The translations under genes were made by a program, and so were the position numbers. Below are positions 1 to 5,321 of a stretch of 5,321 nt of DNA, one piece after another. Numbering within the stretch: the stretch's first letter is position 1; every line of letters begins with the position of its first letter. This DNA is from CAMDHY01 sp046156265 (lineage in GTDB: Bacteria; Pseudomonadota; Alphaproteobacteria; Rhizobiales; Segnochrobactraceae): NCBI RefSeq assembly GCF_046156265.1, contig NZ_JAWDIR010000030.1, positions 1 through 5,321 on the forward strand. Reading direction: 5' to 3'. The notes beneath the pieces were generated by a model. The model was given only the letters and a program-made list of their open reading frames with translations, did no database searches and was not told the origin of the DNA.

Positions 1-454
1 GATCCAGCCATGGGCTTCGATGAAGAGCTTCCGGCCGGCTGAAGAGCCTGGGGAAGGCTCAAGCCGCAACCACCCGCCGCCGGCGTCGGGCGGGCGCAAC
101 GACGAGGCGGACTTCCGCGGCGAGAGGCGCTCGAACGCGACCCATGCCTCGACCACCGACCCGGACGCTTAGCTCTATAGCGAGGGGCCGGGCATGGAGG
201 CGAAGCTCGCCTTCCTCGGCCATGCCCTGATCGAGAACCGCTCCGGCCCCCTATCCTCGACGCCTGCCTGACGAAGGTCTGCCGCCACGCCGGGCGGGGG
301 CGCGGCACTGGCGATTATCGAACCGCATGCCAACCGGCCGCTGCCGATCACGCTATGAGCTGACTTGGGCGACGACGCCGCCGACTTCGTCAACGAACTG
401 CGCTCGATGAACGTGCGCCCGCAGGTGGCCCAGAACCTCACCCGCAGCTCGGCC
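1..454 (+). pseudogene. Decayed IS5-family transposase, cut by window edge
   Basis: Reading bases 2 onward in one frame gives a chain of motifs typical of IS5-family DDE transposases: WASMKSFRP (11-37), RRSNATHASTTDPDA (about 125-169), LYSEGPGMEAKLAFLGHALIENRSG (split by nothing but substitutions, 173-247), then ALAIIEPHANRP (305-340) and ADLGDDAADFVNELRSMNVRPQVAQN (359-436). Normal relatives read an uninterrupted protein through these blocks, including a GADKGYDAADF motif holding a catalytic Asp. Here Lys and Tyr of that motif are changed. The frame is broken by TAG at 170-172 and TGA at 356-358. A one-base deletion near 247-253 puts ILDACLTKV in another frame, and the original frame returns between about 280 and 300. 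The 5' part, with the first catalytic Asp, lies outside the window, and the 3' part with the catalytic Glu is missing after 454. Clearly non-functional. Family assignment rests on remembered motif patterns. Confidence 0.8.
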
Positions 455-628
455 ACTTTTAAGAGCCGCGTCGGCGCCCATCGGCTCGAGGGGGTGTTGA
501 GGCCCCAAGTGCACTGGCGTTCCATCTGCTGCCAGCGCGTTCCCGAACAACATGGCGGATAAATTGGGGGACAATCGGGTGAGTTTTCGCGTCAAGTCTC
601 TGTAAATACAGGTTGATTTCAGAGGAAA
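455..628. other. Gene-free stretch left of the attachment half-site
   Basis: No convincing gene is seen. Homology to the IS5 transposase stops at about 454. Short open frames on both strands here show no recognisable family. The right part (about 598-628) is clearly more AT-rich than its surroundings. It contains a small inverted repeat, CTGT-aaat-ACAG at 600-611, inside an outer pair CTCTG (598-602) and CAGAG (620-624). If 629-643 is the 3' end of a tRNA read on the minus strand, this stretch is the sequence just downstream of that tRNA end, where attachment-site flanks or a weak tRNA terminator would sit. Confidence 0.4.
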
Positions 629-643
629 TGGCGGAGAGGCAGG
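629..643 (-). other. Candidate attachment half-site: 3' end of tRNA-Ser
   Basis: On the minus strand the 15 bases read CCTGCCTCTCCGCCA. This is the usual 3' end of bacterial tRNA-Ser genes: the end of the T arm, the acceptor strand CTCTCCG-type, the discriminator and an encoded CCA. The T-loop sequence (GGTTCGAATC type) that should continue at 644 and beyond is absent, so this is not a whole tRNA. P4-type integrases commonly recombine into tRNA 3' ends and leave a short copy of that end at the far boundary of the element. The site lies about 150 bp upstream of the integrase gene, as expected for an element end. The island would then lie to the right (including the integrase) and older DNA to the left. 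The partner copy, with the intact tRNA-Ser, is not in the window. Confidence 0.6.
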
Positions 644-740
644 CCGCTATACTCGTGTCCATTGCCGTTCGCGCCCGTCTCGAAAGTCCATAAAACCTGT
701 GGCCTCTCTTGCGTCATCCGTCCCCGCGTGTCTACCGTCG

Positions 741-782
741 TGCGTAGGTTGCCGCCTGCAATGCGTAGGTAGGTGCGTGGGT
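741..782 (+). repeat. Three short direct repeats upstream of integrase
   Basis: TGCGTAGGT occurs at 741-749 and 762-770, with a one-mismatch copy TGCGTGGGT at 774-782. Start-to-start spacings are 21 and 12 bases. Tyrosine recombinases with an N-terminal arm-binding domain bind short direct repeats flanking the core site, so these could be arm-type integrase sites or an autoregulatory operator. That role is inferred from position only, and the last copy runs directly into the integrase ribosome binding site. Confidence 0.4.
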
Positions 783-788
783 AGGAGG
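783..788 (+). promoter_or_regulatory. Ribosome binding site AGGAGG of the integrase
   Basis: A perfect AGGAGG is followed only two bases later by ATG 791, which is too close for efficient initiation. The in-frame GTG at 797-799 is eight bases away, a normal spacing. The site therefore favours GTG 797 as the main start (protein beginning V/M-A-A-R-T-A-K-R), with ATG 791 as the longer alternative. Confidence 0.6.
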
Positions 789-790
789 GA

Positions 791-2011
791 ATGGCGGTGG
801 CAGCTAGAACGGCGAAGCGGCTCAACACGCGGACGCTCGCCACGCTTACGAAGCCGGGCCTTTACGCCGACGGTGACGGGTTAAACCTCCAGATCGGCAA
901 GACCGGCTCGCGCTCCTGGATTTACCGTTACCGCCGTGGCGACGGCCGGGAGGGCTGGCTTGGGCTGGGTAGCCTCTCGGACGTGACGCTTGCCCAGGCG
1001 CGAGAGAAGGCTGCCCATGCGCGGCAGCTTCGGGCAGCGGGGTTTGACCCTCTCGACGAGAAGCGCGCACCCGTCGCCTCCCAGGGCGATGCGGCTCCGG
1101 CGAAGCCGACGTTCGGAGACTTCGCTGACGCCTACATCGCCGAGATCGCTCCGGGCTTCTCCAATCCGAAGCACCGGGCGCAGTGGAAGATGACACTCGG
1201 TGACGGCTACTGCGCAACCATCCGCGGCAAGCCAATCGACGAAGTGGACACTGACGATCTCCTTGCCATCCTGCGGCCCATCTGGCTCACGAAAAGCGAA
1301 ACCGCTTCCCGCATTCGAGGGCGGATCGAGCAGGTTCTCAGTGCCGCGAAGGCGAGGGGGCTGCGGTCGGGCGACAACCCGGCGCTGTGGCGAGGTCACC
1401 TCGACGTGCTGTTGCCGAGGCGACCGAAGCTTGCCCGTGGCCACCACAAGGCCAAGCCCTATGCCGACGTTCCGGCGCTGATGGAGCGCCTCGCCCGGCT
1501 CACCGGTATCAGCACGCTGGCGCTCCGGTTCACGATCCTGACGGCGGCCCGGTCCGGCGAGGTGCTCGGCGCGACGTGGGGTGAGATCGACCTCGAGGTA
1601 GGCGTGTGGACTGTGCCGGCTGAGAGGATGAAGATGCGGCGTGAGCATCGCGTGCCACTATCCCCAGCGGCTCTGGCAATCCTGGCGGAAGTGGCGCCCC
1701 TGCGGCCAGCCGATGACGACGGTTCGGCGTTCGTATTTCCCGGCCAGAAGCGTGGGCGGCCCCTCTCCGTGATGTCGCTGACAATGGTCATGCGGCGGTT
1801 GAATGCCGACGCGACCGTGCACGGGTTCCGCTCCGCCTTCCGGGACTGGTGCGCCGAGGAGACAAACCATCCCCGAGAAGTGGCCGAGCAAGCCCTCGCC
1901 CACGTCGTCGGGGACGCGACGGAACGCGCATACCGCCGCGGCGATGCGCTCGCGAAGCGGCGGGCTCTCATGCAGGACTGGGCAGGGTTCTGCTTGGGCG
2001 GCTTAGGCTGA
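791..2011 (+). CDS. P4-type tyrosine recombinase (site-specific integrase)
   Basis: Predicted to integrate and excise the surrounding island by recombination at a tRNA 3' end. Numbering from ATG 791, residues about 8-90 form the N-terminal arm-binding domain of P4-like integrases (DUF4102 type; landmarks KPGLYADGDGL at 21-31 and WLGLGSL at 56-62). Residues about 106-195 form the core-binding helical domain, and about 222-395 the catalytic domain. The expected catalytic set is visible: R254 in TAARSGEV, K281 in the beta-hairpin before REHRVPLS, H344 and R347 in HGFRS, H371 in ALAH, and nucleophile Y381 in ERAYRRGD. The length of 406 residues is normal for the family. Ribosome binding site spacing suggests GTG 797 as start. 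The natural C-terminus (DWAGFC) is followed by a short tail GGLG and a stop that lie in IS3-derived sequence, so the 3' end was altered by an insertion or deletion without harming the catalytic domain. Likely functional, since no lesion is seen. Confidence 0.95.
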   Translation: MAVAARTAKRLNTRTLATLTKPGLYADGDGLNLQIGKTGSRSWIYRYRRGDGREGWLGLGSLSDVTLAQAREKAAHARQLRAAGFDPLDEKRAPVASQGDAAPAKPTFGDFADAYIAEIAPGFSNPKHRAQWKMTLGDGYCATIRGKPIDEVDTDDLLAILRPIWLTKSETASRIRGRIEQVLSAAKARGLRSGDNPALWRGHLDVLLPRRPKLARGHHKAKPYADVPALMERLARLTGISTLALRFTILTAARSGEVLGATWGEIDLEVGVWTVPAERMKMRREHRVPLSPAALAILAEVAPLRPADDDGSAFVFPGQKRGRPLSVMSLTMVMRRLNADATVHGFRSAFRDWCAEETNHPREVAEQALAHVVGDATERAYRRGDALAKRRALMQDWAGFCLGGLG

Positions 2012-2594
2012 TAGACGGGTCGTGCATCCGGCTCCGGCCGGAGCAGGCGAACCACTTCTGGTCCTACGACTTCGTCGAGGACCGCACTCATGATGGACGG
2101 AGGGTCCGCATGCTCAACGTCATCGACGCGTTCACGCGGGAGTGCCTGGCGATCCGGATCGGGCGGAAGCTGCAGGGGATCGACGTCATCGACGTGCTCT
2201 CCGACCTCTTCATCTTGTGCGGCGTGCGGGGCCGCATACGCTCCGACAATGGCCCGGAGTTCATCGCCAGCGCGGTGCAGGCGTGGATCGCTGCCGTTGG
2301 CGCCCGGACAGCCTTCATCACGCCCGGCGGTCCGTGGGAGAACGGCTATTGCGAGAGCTTCAACGCCAGTCTCCGCGACGAGCTGCTCGACGCAGAGATC
2401 CTCTACAGCCTCGAGGAGGCAGGAGTGATCATCGAAGGCTGACGGCGGCACTAAAACGCCATCCGCCGCACTCCTCCCTCGGCTATCGGCCGCCACCACC
2501 CCGGGCCCTGGTGCCGAGCGCGCGCCCGCCTGCGCAACCCCGGCCAGTTCCAGCTGGTGCGCTCACCGTCGCGGACACCCCACACACGCACTAA
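1999..2594 (+). pseudogene. IS3-family transposase OrfB, truncated and interrupted
   Basis: The integrase core (rve) domain is recognisable: WSYDFV (Asp codon 2068-2070), NVIDAFTREC, RSDNGPEF (Asp codon 2245-2247), and PWENGYCESFN (Glu codon 2353-2355). The last two residues are 36 apart, the DD(35)E spacing of the family. The N-terminus is missing. At the 3' end the conserved block (I-E-G-W-R-R-H-Y-N-x-I-R-P-HSSLGYRPP) is broken by three lesions: Trp TGG has become TGA at 2440-2442, Tyr has become TAA at 2452-2454, and one base is missing near 2467 (CGC-CCG-CAC shortened). HSSLGYRPPPP therefore continues in another frame to a stop at 2592-2594. The open part alone could give a peptide ending at 2442, but it has no own start context and reads out of frame with the integrase it overlaps. 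Inactive. Confidence 0.85.
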
Positions 2595-2598
2595 CAAT

Positions 2599-2628
2599 CA
2601 AACCAGGCCACCGACGTGGGGCAAGTCA
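2599..2628 (+). repeat. Probable right terminal repeat of the IS3 remnant
   Basis: Four bases after the transposase stop, the sequence runs through aaccaggccac and gtggggc and ends in CA, like right ends of alphaproteobacterial IS3-family elements as I remember them. No left copy exists in the window, so the repeat cannot be confirmed by pairing. Confidence 0.4.
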
Positions 2629-2724
2629 TTTAGCTGCGCCGTTGCCGTATGGGCTGAGCGGCGAGGCGCCATGACGGGTCCGAACAGTCGTCCGCCCACG
2701 CGACGGAAATAAAACCGAAAACAG

Positions 2725-2752
2725 TTGCCAGTGGTGAGGGTCAAGCTAACAT
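2725..2752 (+). promoter_or_regulatory. Possible sigma70-type promoter for the NERD-kinase gene
   Basis: TTGCCA at 2725-2730 (five of six matches to the -35 consensus) and TAACAT at 2747-2752 (four of six to the -10) are separated by 16 bases. Transcription would start near 2759-2760, about 30 bases before TTG 2790. It lies in a 161-base gene-free gap (2629-2789) just right of the IS remnant, so the gene probably has its own promoter rather than depending on the integrase. Weak evidence from consensus matching only. Confidence 0.3.
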
Positions 2753-2769
2753 CAACGCCGGCTGCAGTA

Positions 2770-2793
2770 ATGGACTGGGGGGGGGCGGCTTGA
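2770..2793 (+). other. Seven-codon ATG frame overlapping the kinase start
   Basis: ATG 2770 opens a frame reading M-D-W-G-G-A-A and stopping at TGA 2791-2793. That stop overlaps the TTG start at 2790-2792 as TTGA. It could be a tiny upstream frame that couples initiation. Alternatively it could be the former start of the large gene, put out of frame by loss of one G from the run it crosses. With ten G residues it would read M-D-W-G-G-G-G and continue in frame into the NERD domain. No good ribosome binding site precedes ATG 2770. Confidence 0.35.
2777..2785 (+). repeat. G9 homopolymer at the gene start
   Basis: Nine consecutive G residues end four bases before TTG 2790. It is by far the longest G run in the window. 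It can serve as a Shine-Dalgarno-like sequence for TTG 2790. It is also the kind of tract that changes length by slipped-strand mispairing and is prone to sequencing length errors. Confidence 0.9.
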
Positions 2794-5321
2794 AAATTAT
2801 CAATTGCGGCAAGGGACTGCATGAGCGCGAGGTGAAGGGTATCGAGAGCCTTGCCTCGCTGCCGGCGCACTGGTTTGCGTATACTAATCTGGACCTTGCC
2901 ACTGCGCCTGGGTCGAGCCGAGAGATCGACGTCATCATCGTGGCCGACGATCGCATCCTCGTCATTGATCTCAAGGACTGGTTCGGTCCGATCGAGAGCC
3001 GAGAGGGAAATTGGTTCAACGCCGGGAAGGATCATGGTCCGTCACCGGTTGCTAAGATCTCCGCCAACGCCCGCCACGTCTTCATTCAACTTGAGGCGCA
3101 CCTCAAGCGGCACATCAAGGGTAGCCGGCCGATCGTCCCGAAGGTCCAGGGCCTAGTAGTCTTGACAAAAGCCACTGACCTGAACGGAATCGCGGAGACC
3201 GAGCGTCACGCTGTGATGCCCGTCTCGGCGTTTACCTCGGCGCTCAAGTCGGTCCCCAAGCGGATCGAAGTGCTTGGCAAGGCACCCGCCGCTGGCGTGC
3301 TGACGTCTGCGGAATGGAAGGACCAACTCTCGAAGTTCTTCAACGTCAGCAAGGGCGTCTTCGTGCCAGGTCGGCGGACCTATGGGGGCTTCTACGCCAC
3401 GTCCGCCGCGCCTGTGTTCGAGCACCCCGGGGGAATCTTCGCCGAGTTTGAAGCGAGCGACGAGCGACAGTCGCCGACACTCGGCGTCCTTCGGCTATGG
3501 GATTTCTCAAGAGCGGAGACTCGCTTCCAGACTGAGGAGGGACGCAGCGAAATCGCCGGCCGCGAGCAGGAGGTCATCGCCTATCTCCAGGACCGGTGCG
3601 ACCACTGCGACAGCGTAATCGTTGATGGCAAGACGCGCGATCCAAACTTCGGCGTGCGGTACTGGGAAGTCTATGACCGCCGGCGTCGGCTTCACCGCCT
3701 GGCCGATTTCGCCAGCACAGAGCTGGCCGACCTCAGCCGCGTCGATCGTATCGAGTTGGCGCGGCAGTTGCTCGCTTCGCTCGACGCGCTTCACCTCGCG
3801 GAGGCCGCGCACCTCGACCTTGGGCAGCATAGCGTGTGGGTACAACGGCCATCGACCGTTCGCCTGTCGCACTTGATGGCGGCAAGCTACCCTGATGTCC
3901 GTTCGCTCGGCAATTCCCGGTTCCAGTTCTTATCGACCGGCAAGCTGCCTGAGGACTTCTTCGGCGTGGAAACTACCCCAAAGCGCCGCGACGTTTTTCT
4001 CGCGGCCTCGGCGGTCCATCGCATCCTGCTGGGGACGGGGCCAGCCTCGTCGAGCGGCATTCCGGAGTGGGACAGCGCGGCCGACAAGGCATCAGAGTAT
4101 TTGGAATTGCACGATTGGCTCGCATCGGCGCTCGCGCCCGACCCGATGCTGCGATTCAAGGATGCGGGCGATGCGCTGACCGCGTTTAATGCCGCGGTCG
4201 CCGTCCGGCCCACGCCCGCAGAAGTTCTCGAGGGCCTCGAGCGGCATCGGGGCGCGATCAAGAGCCAGATGGCACTCTTCCAGAACTATCCGCCCGCCGA
4301 GATCCTGCGCGATGATGAGACGCGCGCCTTGTGGCGCAGCAGCAACGACGGTCGCGAGGTCCTGGTCAAGGTCTGGAAGCGAGCTTCTTGGGGCGACCAG
4401 AAAAAGGAGGGGCCACGCATCCTCGACTTCCTCGACCAACTCGCCGAACTGTCGGCGGCCGAACCCGAGGGTTGCGCGAAAATCCTGGGTGCGATGTGGC
4501 TGGGCGATGCCATCGTCATGATCCAGGAATGGATCGACCGTCCGGACCTGGCGCAGGTATTGGTGGGCCGTTCCGATGAGTTGGGCGAGGACGCGCGCCT
4601 CGGTCTAATCAACGCTCTTGCTCGACGAGTCGAGGAACTCCACACCCTTCGCATAGCGCATGGCGACCTCAAGCCGGCCAATGTCTTGGTCGATCCCGCC
4701 TTTCCGGGCGACCCCATCATCGTCGACCTCAGCGATTTCACGTCCGCTGACGAAGGCGACACCGTAACGGCGCGCTATGCACCCGCGACAGGTGGGCGCT
4801 ACGAGCGGGACTGCTTTGCTGTAACCGCCATCGCCGAGGAGCTTCTCGCGGGGAGCGATTCACGGATCGCCGGTCGCGTGCGCGAGGCCATCGCGAAGGT
4901 GCGAATCGACGAGCCGGCAAATGCAACGCTGCTTCCCTTGATAGACGTGCTTGCAGCGGGGGAGTCACAGGATACGGACCTTGTGACCATCCGGCTCGCC
5001 GCCCCGCAGATTGCGGCAGGCCCATTGTTCCCGGACGAGGGCCGTTACTTCCTGCGCCGCGCTCCGTGGGGACGCAAGCTTATCATCCGCGGCGCATGCG
5101 AGGAGCTTGAGGTGAACATCGGGTCGGACGGCAGGCCCTATCGGCTCAACCGGCGTGCGCTCGAGCAATCGAGGATCAGACTCTTCCAGCGATTTGAATT
5201 TGGATCACTTGAAGCGACGATTGTCATCGAGGAAGGGCCGGCAGCCAAGCTCGACGATCTCGTGTCGCTGCTCGAGCGTGCGGATGTCGTCGCCGCGCTG
5301 GCGCCAGCGCGGCCCAAGGAA
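2790..5321 (+). CDS. NERD domain plus tandem pseudokinase-kinase protein, 3' end missing
   Basis: An uninterrupted frame of 844 codons, still open at the window edge. TTG 2790 is chosen because it follows a G-rich run and gives a normal NERD start (KIINCGKGLHEREVKGIESL). The frame is open back to 2658 without ATG or GTG. Residues about 8-125 are a NERD domain, a nuclease-related PD-(D/E)xK-like fold, with D47 in EIDVII and D60-x-K62 in LVIDLKDW. Residues about 225-470 are a first kinase fold: LGVLRLWDF has Arg at the beta-3 Lys position, the catalytic loop reads HLDLGQHSVWV with His for the metal-binding Asn, and no DFG is visible, so it looks like a pseudokinase. Residues about 500-700 are a second kinase fold: K527 in VLVKVW, HGDLKPANVLV (D626, N631) and D646 in IIVDLSDF, so probably active on Ser/Thr. 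Residues 700-844 are unrecognised. No signal peptide or membrane segment is seen, so it is probably cytosolic. The architecture recalls PglW-like and other NERD-kinase proteins of defence and mobile loci. Substrate and partners are unknown. Confidence 0.88.
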   Translation, partial: MKIINCGKGLHEREVKGIESLASLPAHWFAYTNLDLATAPGSSREIDVIIVADDRILVIDLKDWFGPIESREGNWFNAGKDHGPSPVAKISANARHVFIQLEAHLKRHIKGSRPIVPKVQGLVVLTKATDLNGIAETERHAVMPVSAFTSALKSVPKRIEVLGKAPAAGVLTSAEWKDQLSKFFNVSKGVFVPGRRTYGGFYATSAAPVFEHPGGIFAEFEASDERQSPTLGVLRLWDFSRAETRFQTEEGRSEIAGREQEVIAYLQDRCDHCDSVIVDGKTRDPNFGVRYWEVYDRRRRLHRLADFASTELADLSRVDRIELARQLLASLDALHLAEAAHLDLGQHSVWVQRPSTVRLSHLMAASYPDVRSLGNSRFQFLSTGKLPEDFFGVETTPKRRDVFLAASAVHRILLGTGPASSSGIPEWDSAADKASEYLELHDWLASALAPDPMLRFKDAGDALTAFNAAVAVRPTPAEVLEGLERHRGAIKSQMALFQNYPPAEILRDDETRALWRSSNDGREVLVKVWKRASWGDQKKEGPRILDFLDQLAELSAAEPEGCAKILGAMWLGDAIVMIQEWIDRPDLAQVLVGRSDELGEDARLGLINALARRVEELHTLRIAHGDLKPANVLVDPAFPGDPIIVDLSDFTSADEGDTVTARYAPATGGRYERDCFAVTAIAEELLAGSDSRIAGRVREAIAKVRIDEPANATLLPLIDVLAAGESQDTDLVTIRLAAPQIAAGPLFPDEGRYFLRRAPWGRKLIIRGACEELEVNIGSDGRPYRLNRRALEQSRIRLFQRFEFGSLEATIVIEEGPAAKLDDLVSLLERADVVAALAPARPKE

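Larger units (their letters stand above)
1999..2628 (+). mobile_element. IS3-family element remnant (right part only)
   Basis: The stretch holds the C-terminal two thirds of an IS3-family OrfB transposase and what looks like the right end of the element. Similarity begins abruptly at about 1999, inside the integrase 3' end: the codons for R-L-R-L-I-D-G-S match the RLWLNDGS block of IS3 transposases. No left end, orfA or N-terminal orfB is present, so the left part was lost in a deletion or recombination that joined it to the integrase. After the transposase, 2599-2628 resembles the right terminal sequence of this IS type (aaccaggccac, then gtggggc, ending in CA). The exact right boundary is uncertain by several bases. 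Confidence 0.75.

Noticed and set aside
353..595. Minus-strand open frame with a plausible-looking peptide left of the attachment site
   Set aside because: It starts in non-coding flank and runs opposite the IS5 remnant. No family is recognised, and composition explains it.
648..653. TATACT as a -10 box for the integrase
   Set aside because: No acceptable -35 box lies 15-19 bases upstream, so it is not supported as a promoter.
629..660. Whole tRNA-Ser gene
   Set aside because: Only the last 15 bases are present. The T loop and all other arms are missing beyond 643.
881..1648. Long minus-strand open frame (255 codons) opposite the integrase
   Set aside because: It is a shadow of the integrase gene. 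The plus strand encodes a complete, conserved recombinase.
2031..2044. Perfect 14-base palindrome GCTCCGGCCGGAGC just after the integrase, as a possible terminator or operator
   Set aside because: It codes for the conserved RLRPE block of the IS3 transposase, has no loop and no T run, and is explained by coding constraint in GC-rich DNA.
1459..2499. Minus-strand open frame of 346 codons spanning integrase and IS3 remnant
   Set aside because: It crosses the junction between two unrelated plus-strand genes, so it cannot be an ancestral protein, and no motif is recognisable.
2598..3035. Minus-strand open frame of 145 codons across the kinase start region
   Set aside because: It lies opposite the NERD coding region, has no recognisable domain, and follows the frame openness expected from GC-rich codon use on the other strand.
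3597..3613. Cys-Asp-His-Cys (residues 270-273) as a zinc site in the kinase protein
   Set aside because: Only one CxxC pair is visible and no second pair lies nearby. It is within the pseudokinase N-lobe.

Overview
The window is GC-rich, with strong G/C preference at third codon positions and alphaproteobacterial-looking IS remnants. A Rhizobiales- or sphingomonad-type alphaproteobacterium is the best guess, but nothing here fixes the genus. It reads as one end of an integrative genomic island: scarred insertion sequences, a tRNA-derived attachment half-site, an integrase, a second dead insertion sequence, then a large cargo gene that runs off the right edge.

Left part (1-643): bases 1-454 are a decayed IS5-family transposase with nonsense codons and frame changes, cut by the window edge. 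Bases 455-628 hold no recognisable gene. At 629-643 lies a 15-base match, on the minus strand, to the usual 3' end of a tRNA-Ser gene without the rest of the tRNA. This is what a site-specific integrase leaves at the far end of its element.

Integrase part (644-2011): three short direct repeats (741-782) precede an intact P4-type tyrosine recombinase of 406 residues with all catalytic residues present. The spacing of its ribosome binding site suggests that translation may start at GTG 797 rather than ATG 791. Its last few codons and stop lie in the remnant of an IS3-family element (about 1999-2628). That remnant keeps its DD(35)E core but has lost its N-terminus and carries two nonsense codons and a one-base deletion.

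Cargo part (2629-5321): after a possible promoter (2725-2752) and a run of nine G residues, an uninterrupted reading frame of at least 844 codons starts at TTG 2790 and is still open at the window end. It encodes an N-terminal NERD (nuclease-related) domain, a first protein-kinase fold that has lost its catalytic residues, a second kinase fold with an intact-looking active site, and about 145 further residues I do not recognise. NERD-kinase architectures occur in mobile and defence contexts (PglW of type 2 BREX/Pgl is one example), so an anti-phage or other mobile-element conflict role is a reasonable inference, not a demonstration. The most interesting local feature is the G9 tract. A seven-codon ATG frame crosses it and its stop overlaps the TTG start. 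Adding one G would fuse that ATG in frame to the kinase gene, so the start region could act as a length-variable switch.
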